This document shows positions 50,508 to 57,745 of a DNA stretch of 64,000 bases, piece by piece (positions within the stretch are counted from its first letter, which is position 1; the number at the start of each line of letters is the position of its first letter). The notes beneath the pieces were generated by a model. It made no database searches. It had not been told where the DNA came from and saw nothing but the letters and a program-made list of their open reading frames with translations. This DNA comes from Bradyrhizobium yuanmingense. GTDB taxonomy: Bacteria; Pseudomonadota; Alphaproteobacteria; Rhizobiales; Xanthobacteraceae. The position numbers were made by a program, and so were the translations under genes. The stretch spans positions 26,092-90,091 of the forward strand of contig NZ_JARFML010000033.1 of the NCBI RefSeq assembly GCF_029167105.1. The letters are read 5' to 3'.

Positions 50508-50829
50508 GAGGGAGTCTCCCGATTGAATTGAGACCGGCGATGGCCGGCGTTGAGCTGAGCAACAACGGCGCCTGCGACAGTTGAGGGTGATGCAGCAGTG
50601 CCGTCGTTGAACCGAACTACGGGAGGGTTTCAGGTGCGGTTTCGGGGAAAAATTCTTTGTGATGGGTGAAACTATCGGCGGGGATGTTCGTGGGGGCGAA
50701 CCTCTCGCGCTCCACGAGATGGCCACTCCGAGACTTCGCCAAACTACTCCCTGTGGTTATGGGTCCCGGGTTCGCGACTGCGTCGCGCCCCGGGACGACG
50801 AGGAGATTCTGCCGCGCGGTCTCTACGCC
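50508..50829. other. 322-base gap between the fasciclin and SDR genes
   Basis: No gene is seen. It holds one palindrome at 50763-50796 (listed separately) and presumably the fasciclin promoter. Confidence 0.4.
50763..50796. repeat. palindrome
   Basis: GTCCCGGG and CCCGGGAC flank an inner CGCGACTGCGTCGCG hairpin. It resembles half of a GTCAT-type repeat but lacks its border. Confidence 0.65.
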
Positions 50830-51591
50830 TCAATCCCTGTTGTTCGGGGTCTGAATAAACCCGCGATTATGCGTCGGGCTGATCAGCACTTCGTTGATGC
50901 AGACCCGCGCCGGCATGCTCGCGATGAAGGCGATGGTGCGGCCGAGATCTTCGGGCTGCAGCATCTTCGCCTGCTCGGCTTCGCTCGGCACCACCGGGCG
51001 CAGCTTCAGGATCGGCGTCGCCACCTCGCCCGGCATCAGGCAGCAGGCGCGCAGGCCGTTGACGCATTCGTCCATGTTGAAGGAATGGGTCAGCGCCAGC
51101 ACCGCGTGCTTGGTGGTGGTGTAGGCCGGGCCCGGCATCTTCGAGACGTGACGGCCGGCCCAGGACGAGACGTTGATGATGGAACCGTCCTGCTGCTGGC
51201 GCATCGTCGGCAGCACGGCGCGCATGCAATAAAGCGCGCCGTTGAGATTGACCTGGACCAGTCTGTCCCAGCCCTCCAGCTCCATGTCCTTCCAGCTGCG
51301 CTTGGGGACATTGATGCCGGCATTGTTGACGAGCAGGTCGATGCGTCCGTGCTTCGCGACGATCTGATCGGCCGCCTTCTGAGCTGCGGCCGCGTTGGCG
51401 ACGTCGAGCGCAATGGCCTCGGCCGCCCCACCGTCCCCCGTGATCTTCGCCACCACGGCATCGAGGGCTGACTGCCGCCGGCCCGAGACCACCACCGTCC
51501 AGCCGTCGGCAGCTAACGCCTCGGCGCCGGCCTCCCCGATTCCGCTGCCACCACCCGTGACCCAGGCCACGCGTTTCCCGTTTTTTGACAT
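50830..51591 (-). CDS. short-chain dehydrogenase/reductase
   Basis: 253 residues. Cofactor loop VTGGGSGIGEA (TGxxxGxG), LLVNNAGI (NNAG), catalytic Ser in INVSSWAG, and YTTTKHA (YxxxK) are all present, giving a complete classical SDR active site. It oxidises or reduces an alcohol/carbonyl with NAD(P). It diverges from the matB gene with an 86-base gap, so the two may share regulation. The substrate is unknown. Confidence 0.92.
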   Translation of the reverse strand: MSKNGKRVAWVTGGGSGIGEAGAEALAADGWTVVVSGRRQSALDAVVAKITGDGGAAEAIALDVANAAAAQKAADQIVAKHGRIDLLVNNAGINVPKRSWKDMELEGWDRLVQVNLNGALYCMRAVLPTMRQQQDGSIINVSSWAGRHVSKMPGPAYTTTKHAVLALTHSFNMDECVNGLRACCLMPGEVATPILKLRPVVPSEAEQAKMLQPEDLGRTIAFIASMPARVCINEVLISPTHNRGFIQTPNNRD

Positions 51592-51677
51592 GCAAACTGT
51601 CTCCGTTGCTTCATCGGGGCGGTTTTTGCTAATCCAGCCCTCGGTTTTGACCGGCCTATGCCGGCGAGGAATGTTGC

Positions 51678-53207
51678 ATGAACCAAGCTGCCAACGCCAA
51701 CCTGTTTTCCCGCCTGTTCGAGGGCCTCGCCGATCCGAAGCAGCTCGCGATCGAGACGCATGACGGCGCCCATATCAGCTATGGCGACCTGATCGCGCAC
51801 GCGGGCCAGATGGCGAACGTGCTGGTCGCGCGCGGCGTGAAGCCGGGCGACCGCGTCGCGGTACAGGTGGAGAAGTCGGTCGCCAACATCGTGCTGTATC
51901 TCGGCACGGTGCGCGCCGGCGCGGTCTATCTGCCGCTGAACACGGCCTATACGCTGAACGAGCTCGACTATTTCATCGGCGATGCCGAGCCGTCGCTCGT
52001 GATCTGCGATCCCTCCAAGGCGGAAGGGCTCGCGCCCATCGCCGCCAAGGTGAAGGCGACGGTCGAGACGCTCGGGGCGGACGGCAAGGGCTCGCTGACG
52101 GAGGCCGCTGACAAAGCAAGCCGCGAATTCACGACAGTGCCGCGCGAAGACGACGATCTTGCCGCAATCCTCTACACCTCGGGTACCACCGGCCGCTCCA
52201 AGGGCGCGATGCTGACGCATGACAATCTCGCGTCCAACTCGCTCTCGCTCGTCGATTATTGGCGCTTCACCGACAAGGACGTCCTGATCCACGCGCTGCC
52301 GATCTACCACACCCACGGCCTGTTCGTGGCGACGAACGTGACGCTGTTCGCGCGCGCCTCGATGATCTTCCTGCCGAAGCTCGATCCGGACCTGATCATC
52401 AAGCTGATGGCGCGCGCCACGGTGCTGATGGGCGTGCCGACCTTCTACACCCGCCTGCTGCAGAACCCCGCGCTGTCGCATGAGACGACGAAGCACATGC
52501 GGCTGTTCATCTCGGGCTCGGCGCCGCTGCTTGCCGACACCCATCGCGAATGGTCGGCGCGCACGGGCCATGCCGTGCTCGAGCGCTACGGCATGACCGA
52601 AACCAACATGAACACGTCGAACCCGTATGACGGCGAGCGCGTGCCCGGCGCGGTCGGCTTTCCGCTGCCGGGCGTCTCGGTGCGCGTGACCGATCCCGAG
52701 ACAGGGAAAGAGCTGGCGCGCGACGAGATCGGCATGATCGAGGTGAAGGGGCCGAACGTCTTCAAGGGCTATTGGCGCATGCCGGAGAAGACCAAGGCCG
52801 AATTCCGGCCCGACGGCTTCTTCATCACCGGCGACCTCGGCAAGATCGACGGCAAGGGCTACGTGCACATCCTCGGCCGCGGCAAGGATCTCGTGATTTC
52901 CGGCGGCTTCAACGTGTACCCGAAGGAAATCGAGAGCGAGATCGACGCCATGCCCGGCGTGGTCGAATCCGCCGTGATCGGCGTGCCGCATGCCGATTTC
53001 GGCGAGGGCGTCACCGCGGTGCTGGTGCGCCAGCCCGGCGCGAGCATCGATGAAGCGGCCGTGCTGAAGGGCCTCGACGGGCGCCTCGCGAAATTCAAGA
53101 TGCCGAAGCGGGTATTCGTGGTCGACGAGCTGCCGCGCAACACCATGGGCAAGGTGCAGAAGAAGATCTTGCGGGAGACGTACAAGGACATTTACGCGAA
53201 GAAGTGA
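51678..53207 (+). CDS. matB: malonyl-CoA synthetase
   Basis: 509 residues. AMP-binding family: TSGTTGRSKGAMLTHDN (P-loop), LERYGMTETNMNTSNPYDGERVPGAVG, ITGDLGKIDGKGYVHILGRGKDLVISGGFNVYPKEIE (hinge), and RNTMGKVQKKILRET with the catalytic Lys. The stretch RYGMTETNMNTSNPYDG is typical of MatB, which makes malonyl-CoA from malonate. Related symbiotic bacteria use MatB for malonate supplied by the plant. matA and matC are not adjacent. Confidence 0.93.
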   Translation: MNQAANANLFSRLFEGLADPKQLAIETHDGAHISYGDLIAHAGQMANVLVARGVKPGDRVAVQVEKSVANIVLYLGTVRAGAVYLPLNTAYTLNELDYFIGDAEPSLVICDPSKAEGLAPIAAKVKATVETLGADGKGSLTEAADKASREFTTVPREDDDLAAILYTSGTTGRSKGAMLTHDNLASNSLSLVDYWRFTDKDVLIHALPIYHTHGLFVATNVTLFARASMIFLPKLDPDLIIKLMARATVLMGVPTFYTRLLQNPALSHETTKHMRLFISGSAPLLADTHREWSARTGHAVLERYGMTETNMNTSNPYDGERVPGAVGFPLPGVSVRVTDPETGKELARDEIGMIEVKGPNVFKGYWRMPEKTKAEFRPDGFFITGDLGKIDGKGYVHILGRGKDLVISGGFNVYPKEIESEIDAMPGVVESAVIGVPHADFGEGVTAVLVRQPGASIDEAAVLKGLDGRLAKFKMPKRVFVVDELPRNTMGKVQKKILRETYKDIYAKK

Positions 53208-53227
53208 GGGAGCTCCGCTCTGTCGGC

Positions 53228-53311
53228 GTCGTGCGAGGAGCCCTTGCGACCGAGCAATCCAGGTTGCCTCTGCGGAATGATTCTGGATTGCTTCGCTGCG
53301 CTCGCAATGAC
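53228..53311. repeat. palindromic repeat, family E copy 3
   Basis: The left border is altered (GTCGTGCGAGGAG instead of GTCATTGCGAGGAG). Then GAGCAATCCAG ... CTGGATTGCTTCG ... GCTCGCAATGAC follow. Confidence 0.8.
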
Positions 53312-53325
53312 GGCGCATTTGGCAG

Positions 53326-53556
53326 CTACAGCCCGCCCACCAGGCTCAGCACAAACCGGCTGCCGACGATCAGCAAATAGCACCCGAACGCGGCCTCCAG
53401 CGTGCGCTTGGACATCGCATGCGCGGCTCGCACGCCGAGCGGCGCAGTGACGAGGCTCATCGGCATCACCAGCACGGCGCCGATCAGCGAGACGTAACCG
53501 ACCGCGATAGATGTAGCCGAGCGCGCCGGGATGGAGATCAACACCACGAGCGCCGG
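53326..53556 (-). pseudogene. decayed sulfite-exporter (TauE/SafE) gene fragment
   Basis: Only the C-terminal part of the family remains: VGYVSLIGAVLVMPMSLVTAPLGVRAAHAMSKRTLEAAFGCYLLIVGSRFVLSL. Just upstream, ISIPA is in one frame while LGYIYRG lies in another, so at least two indels broke the frame. The N-terminal about 170 residues of a normal 250-270-residue transporter are missing. It ends next to the family E repeat. The rest of the interval to 53806 holds nothing recognisable. Confidence 0.75.
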
Positions 53557-53806
53557 CCATCGGTAGCTCGAGGCGGTCCGATTGGGGGCGGTCGTCACGC
53601 CGCGCGGCCCGGCTGGGGTGGGATGCAGGATGCGCATATCCGCCCGCGTTGCGGGAACCGGGGCGCGTTCCGAGACCACGCCGCGTCAACAGCGGGGCCG
53701 GTCGCCCGCGGCATCGTTCGTTCGCGAGTTGTGACGCCGGCGGCTCGCGGCGGCTTAGAGGCGTTCCAATAGCGATTTCAATGCGCCGTACGCGCGCGCC
53801 AAAGAG

Positions 53807-53953
53807 ATGAATTTGGATTCCTATGTTCGTTGGCGGACCGATAGGCTGGTATACCAAGACCCTGATTGGCCTTGGTTCATCAAGGCCATAGAGCTGAACC
53901 ACAGTTCGGTTTATGGCGATTTGGTGATTGCGCAGGCCAGATCGACTCCGTAA
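53807..53953 (+). CDS. possible 48-residue protein or gene fragment
   Basis: ATG at 53807, TAA at 53951-53953. It reads MNLDSYVRWRTDRLVYQDPD and then WPWFIKAIELNHSSVYGDLV with the tail IAQARSTP. The frame is open 16 codons upstream (RSNSDFNAPYARAKE) without a start codon, and there is no ribosome site. The composition is protein-like and lower in GC than its neighbours. It may be a remnant of an acquired gene. No family recognised. Confidence 0.35.
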   Translation: MNLDSYVRWRTDRLVYQDPDWPWFIKAIELNHSSVYGDLVIAQARSTP

Positions 53954-54020
53954 ATAGAGCCCACCTTTCGCGATCCCCGCGCGCCCCATGCTGGGCCGCA
54001 ACAAACATCAAAAGCCACCC

Positions 54021-54419
54021 ATGACCGCACGGATCGAACGACCGCTTTCGCCGCACATCCAAACCTATCGCTGGACGCTGACGATGGCTCTATCCATCGT
54101 GCACCGCGCCACCGGTATCGCCCTTTACGTCGGAACCCTGCTGCTGGTCTGGTGGCTGGTTGCCGCGGCCTCCGGCCCGGCCGCCTATGCCCATGTCCAG
54201 GCTTTCTCCAGCAGCATCATCGGCCGGCTGATTGTGTTCGGCTACACCTGGGCCCTGATGCACCACATGCTCAGCGGCATCCGGCATTTCGTCTGGGATC
54301 TCGGCTACGGCTTCAAGGCCAATGAGCGTGAAGCGCTGACCTGGGGCGCCCTGATCGGCGGCATCGCGCTGACGGTGCTGATCTGGATCATCGCCTATGC
54401 GAACGGAGGCGGCCGATGA
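54021..54419 (+). CDS. sdhC: succinate dehydrogenase cytochrome b556 subunit
   Basis: 132 residues from the ATG at 54021 (MTARIERPLSPHIQTYRWTLTMALSIVHRATG), the start that fits the family; an ATG at 53988 is also in frame. Three transmembrane helices are visible. RPLSPHIQTYRW and SIVHRATG (quinone-site Ser/Arg) and the heme ligand His in GYTWALMHHMLSGIRHFVWD are present. It anchors the dehydrogenase in the inner membrane. The stop overlaps the sdhD start by 4 bases. Confidence 0.95.
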   Translation: MTARIERPLSPHIQTYRWTLTMALSIVHRATGIALYVGTLLLVWWLVAAASGPAAYAHVQAFSSSIIGRLIVFGYTWALMHHMLSGIRHFVWDLGYGFKANEREALTWGALIGGIALTVLIWIIAYANGGGR

Positions 54420-54832
54420 GCTTCGACGAATCCCACGGCTCTCCGAAGCGTCCCTCGATGCGCACCCCGCTCGGGCGCGTCCGCAATCTCGGCGCCGCGC
54501 ATTCCGGCACGTCCGATTTCTGGCGCCAGCGCATCACCGGCGTCGCCATGACGCTGCTGATGATCCCCGCGCTGGTGATCATCATGATGCTGCTCGGCCG
54601 CAACCAGGTCTATGCGGCGCAGACCCTGAGCTCCATTCCCGTTGCGGTGATCCTGCTGCTCTTCATCTTCGCCAGCGCCTGGCACATGAAGATCGGCATG
54701 CAGGTGGTGATCGAGGACTACGTCCATAACGAGAAGCTCAAGCTCACCGCGATCATGCTCAACAATTTCTTCTCGGTCGCCGTGGCGCTCGCCTCGACCT
54801 ACGCGATCCTGAAGCTTTCTTCCGGAGTGTAA
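54416..54832 (+). CDS. sdhD: succinate dehydrogenase hydrophobic membrane anchor
   Basis: 138 residues with three hydrophobic segments. The core is RVRNLGAAHSGTSDFWRQRITGVAMTLLMIPALVIIMMLLG, then ASAWHMKIGMQVVIEDYVH (heme-ligand His and the Asp-Tyr of the quinone site). It forms the second membrane anchor of complex II with SdhC. Translationally coupled to sdhC (ATGA overlap) and 3 bases before sdhA. Confidence 0.95.
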   Translation: MSFDESHGSPKRPSMRTPLGRVRNLGAAHSGTSDFWRQRITGVAMTLLMIPALVIIMMLLGRNQVYAAQTLSSIPVAVILLLFIFASAWHMKIGMQVVIEDYVHNEKLKLTAIMLNNFFSVAVALASTYAILKLSSGV

Positions 54833-54835
54833 CCC

Positions 54836-56671
54836 ATGGCCGCTGAGACCAATGGCAAGGGCAACGGCGCTCCCGCCAGCAACGGAAAAGCCTATCCGAT
54901 CGAAGACCACACCTATGACGTCGTCGTGGTGGGCGCCGGCGGCGCCGGCCTGCGCGCCGTCGTCGGCTGCAGCGAGGCGGGCCTCCGCACTGCCTGCATC
55001 ACCAAGGTGTTTCCGACCCGTTCGCACACGGTCGCGGCGCAGGGCGGCATCTCCGCTTCGCTCGGCAACATGCACAAGGACGACTGGCGCTGGCACATGT
55101 ACGACACCGTGAAGGGGTCGGACTGGCTCGGGGACCAGGACGCGATCGAATACATGGTGCGCAATGCGCCCGACGCGGTCTACGAGCTCGAGCACTGGGG
55201 CGTGCCGTTCTCGCGCACCGAGGACGGCAAGATCTACCAGCGTCCGTTCGGCGGCATGACCACCGAGTTCGGCAAGGCCCAGGCGCAGCGCACCTGCGCC
55301 GCCGCCGACCGCACCGGCCACGCCATGCTGCACACGATGTACGGCCAGTCGCTGCGCCACGCGGCTGAGTTCTTCATCGAGTTCTTCGCCATCGACCTGA
55401 TCATGGACGACCAGGGCACCTGCCGCGGCGTCATCGCGCTCAAGCTCGACGACGGCACGCTGCACCGTTTCCGCGCCCAGACCACGATCCTGGCGACCGG
55501 CGGCTACGGCCGCGCCTATGCCTCCTGCACCTCGGCGCATACCTGCACCGGCGACGGCGGCGGCATGGTGCTGCGCGCCGGCCTGCCGATGCAGGACATG
55601 GAGTTCGTGCAGTTCCACCCGACCGGCATCTACGGCTCGGGCTGTCTCGTCACCGAGGGTGCGCGCGGCGAAGGCGGCTATCTCGTCAACGCCGAAGGCG
55701 AGCGCTTCATGGAGCGCTATGCGCCGTCGGCCAAGGACCTCGCTTCGCGCGACGTGGTCTCGCGCGCGATGACCATCGAGATCCGCGAGGGACGCGGCGT
55801 CGGCAAGAAGAAGGACCACATCTTCCTGCATCTCGACCATCTCGATCCCGCCGTGCTCGCCGAGCGCCTGCCGGGCATCTCGGAATCGGCCAAGATCTTC
55901 GCCAATGTCGACGTGACGCGCGAGCCGATCCCGATCGTGCCGACCGTGCATTACAACATGGGCGGCATCCCCACGAACTATCACGGCGAGGTGTTGACCA
56001 AGAAGGACGGCGACGACAACGCGGTAATCCCCGGCCTGATGGCGATCGGCGAAGCCGCCTGTGTCTCCGTGCACGGCGCCAACCGCCTCGGCTCCAACTC
56101 GCTGATCGACCTCGTCGTGTTCGGCCGCGCCGCCGCGCTTCGCCTCGCCGAAAAGCTCACGCCCAACGCCAAGCAGCCCGAGCTGCCGGCGAACTCGGCC
56201 GAGATGGCGCTCGGCCGCCTCGACCATTACCGCTACGCCTCAGGCGGCACCCCGACCGCGAAGCTGCGCGAAGGCATGCAGCACGTGATGCAGAACAATT
56301 GCGCGGTGTTCCGCACCGGCGAAGTGCTGAGCGAAGGCCAGAACCTGATCGCGAAGGTCCACAGCGGCATCACCGACATCGCCGTATCCGACCGCTCGCT
56401 GGTGTGGAATTCGGACCTCGTCGAGACGCTGGAATTCGACAACTTGATCTCGCAGGCGGTGGTGACGATGAACTCGGCCGCCAACCGCACCGAGAGCCGC
56501 GGCGCCCATGCCCGCGAGGACTTCTCCGAGCGGGACGACAAGAACTGGATGAAGCACACGCTGGCCTGGCTGGACGATGCCGGCAAGGTCAGGATCGAGT
56601 ATCGCCCGGTTCACAACTACACCATGACCAACGACGTGCAGTACATCCCGCCGAAGGCGCGCGTGTATTGA
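54836..56671 (+). CDS. sdhA: succinate dehydrogenase flavoprotein subunit
   Basis: 611 residues. FAD-binding VVVVGAGGAGLRA-type motif near 28-45; the FAD-linking His is in FPTRSHTVAAQGG. The substrate site is in FHPTGIYGSGCLVTEGARGEGG, with the catalytic Arg in the segment SRAMTIEIREGRGVG and HYNMGGIPTNY. NRLGSNSLIDLVVFGRAA closes the FAD domain. It oxidises succinate to fumarate in the TCA cycle and passes electrons through SdhB to quinone. GGAG lies upstream of its ATG. Confidence 0.97.
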   Translation: MAAETNGKGNGAPASNGKAYPIEDHTYDVVVVGAGGAGLRAVVGCSEAGLRTACITKVFPTRSHTVAAQGGISASLGNMHKDDWRWHMYDTVKGSDWLGDQDAIEYMVRNAPDAVYELEHWGVPFSRTEDGKIYQRPFGGMTTEFGKAQAQRTCAAADRTGHAMLHTMYGQSLRHAAEFFIEFFAIDLIMDDQGTCRGVIALKLDDGTLHRFRAQTTILATGGYGRAYASCTSAHTCTGDGGGMVLRAGLPMQDMEFVQFHPTGIYGSGCLVTEGARGEGGYLVNAEGERFMERYAPSAKDLASRDVVSRAMTIEIREGRGVGKKKDHIFLHLDHLDPAVLAERLPGISESAKIFANVDVTREPIPIVPTVHYNMGGIPTNYHGEVLTKKDGDDNAVIPGLMAIGEAACVSVHGANRLGSNSLIDLVVFGRAAALRLAEKLTPNAKQPELPANSAEMALGRLDHYRYASGGTPTAKLREGMQHVMQNNCAVFRTGEVLSEGQNLIAKVHSGITDIAVSDRSLVWNSDLVETLEFDNLISQAVVTMNSAANRTESRGAHAREDFSERDDKNWMKHTLAWLDDAGKVRIEYRPVHNYTMTNDVQYIPPKARVY

Positions 56672-56680
56672 TCAAGACTC

Positions 56681-56753
56681 GTCATGCGCGGGCCTGACCC
56701 GCGCATCCATCTTTCGAAAAAGGATGGATTGCCGGGTCAAGCCCGGCAATGAC
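56681..56753. repeat. GTCAT...ATCCA palindrome doublet, family F (inside the sdh operon)
   Basis: Left 56681-56710 (stem ATGCGCGGG / CCCGCGCAT, loop CCTGA) and inverted right 56724-56753 (stem ATTGCCGGG / CCCGGCAAT, loop CTTGA) with a 13-base spacer. It separates sdhA from sdhB, which are normally adjacent. The right unit matches the right palindrome of the GIY-YIG unit in stem and loop. Confidence 0.85.
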
Positions 56754-56776
56754 GACGAAAACCAGAGGCAGGACTT

Positions 56777-57559
56777 ATGGTTGAATTCGCACTTCCGAAG
56801 AACTCCAAGATCACTGGCGGCAAGACCTGGCCGAAGCCCCCGGGCGCGACCGAGCTCCGCGAGTTCAAGGTCTATCGCTGGAATCCGGACGACGGCAAGA
56901 ATCCGAGCGTCGATACCTATTACATCGACACCAATGATTGCGGCCCGATGGTGCTGGACGGCCTGATCTGGATCAAGAACCACATCGACCCGTCGCTGAC
57001 CTTCCGCCGCTCCTGCCGTGAAGGCGTCTGCGGCTCCTGCGCGATGAACATCGACGGCCAGAACACGCTGGCCTGCACCAAGTCGATGCACGACGTGAAG
57101 GACGGCGCGGTGAAGATCAACCCGCTGCCGCATCAGCCGGTGGTGAAGGACCTCGTACCCGACCTCACCAATTTCTACGCGCAATACGCCTCTGTGGAGC
57201 CCTGGCTGAAGACGACCTCGCCGACCCCGCAGAAGGAGTGGCGTCAGAGCCATGAGGACCGCGAGAAGCTCGACGGCCTCTACGAGTGCATCCTCTGCGC
57301 CTGCTGCTCGACCTCCTGCCCGAGCTATTGGTGGAACAGCGAACGCTATCTCGGCCCCGCCGCGCTGCTCCAGGCCAACCGCTGGGTCTCGGATTCGCGC
57401 GACGAGGCCACCGGCGAGCGGCTCGACAATCTCGAGGACCCGTTCCGGCTCTACCGCTGCCACACCATCATGAACTGCGCCAAGGCCTGCCCGAAGGGCC
57501 TCAACCCGGCCGAAGCCATCGCCGAGCTGAAGCTCAAGATGGTCGAACGCCAGATCTGA
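56777..57559 (+). CDS. sdhB: succinate dehydrogenase iron-sulfur subunit
   Basis: 260 residues. The 2Fe-2S ligands are in SCREGVCGSCAMNIDG with CTK further on. The 4Fe-4S and 3Fe-4S sites are CILCACCSTSCPSYWW and CHTIMNCAKACPKGLNPAEAI. It transfers electrons from SdhA to quinone. AGGAC precedes the ATG. The 105-base gap from sdhA is filled by a palindrome doublet. Confidence 0.97.
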   Translation: MVEFALPKNSKITGGKTWPKPPGATELREFKVYRWNPDDGKNPSVDTYYIDTNDCGPMVLDGLIWIKNHIDPSLTFRRSCREGVCGSCAMNIDGQNTLACTKSMHDVKDGAVKINPLPHQPVVKDLVPDLTNFYAQYASVEPWLKTTSPTPQKEWRQSHEDREKLDGLYECILCACCSTSCPSYWWNSERYLGPAALLQANRWVSDSRDEATGERLDNLEDPFRLYRCHTIMNCAKACPKGLNPAEAIAELKLKMVERQI

Positions 57560-57577
57560 GGCGAAGTCCCTCTTCCG

Positions 57578-57606
57578 CCCCGGCCAAACCGGCCGGGGTG
57601 TTCTGC
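57578..57606 (+). terminator. possible terminator of the sdh operon
   Basis: CCCCGGCC pairs with GGCCGGGG around AAACC, followed by TGTTCTG. The T tract is weak. Confidence 0.5.
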
Positions 57607-57745
57607 ATTTGCCGTCAATTCGAGCAGAATTTTTCTCTGACCCGCTCGACGCGCAAATTTCCGGCTCGCAACCAGCGGTTCCAGCACAAGCTGCTTCCTT
57701 CCTTGCGCGAGATTCAGTTAAGCTCCCGTCAGGGACGGAGCGACT

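Noticed and set aside
54395..56227. Long open frame on the minus strand opposite sdhA
   Set aside because: Mirror frame produced by high-GC third positions of sdhA; no start signal and no family resemblance.
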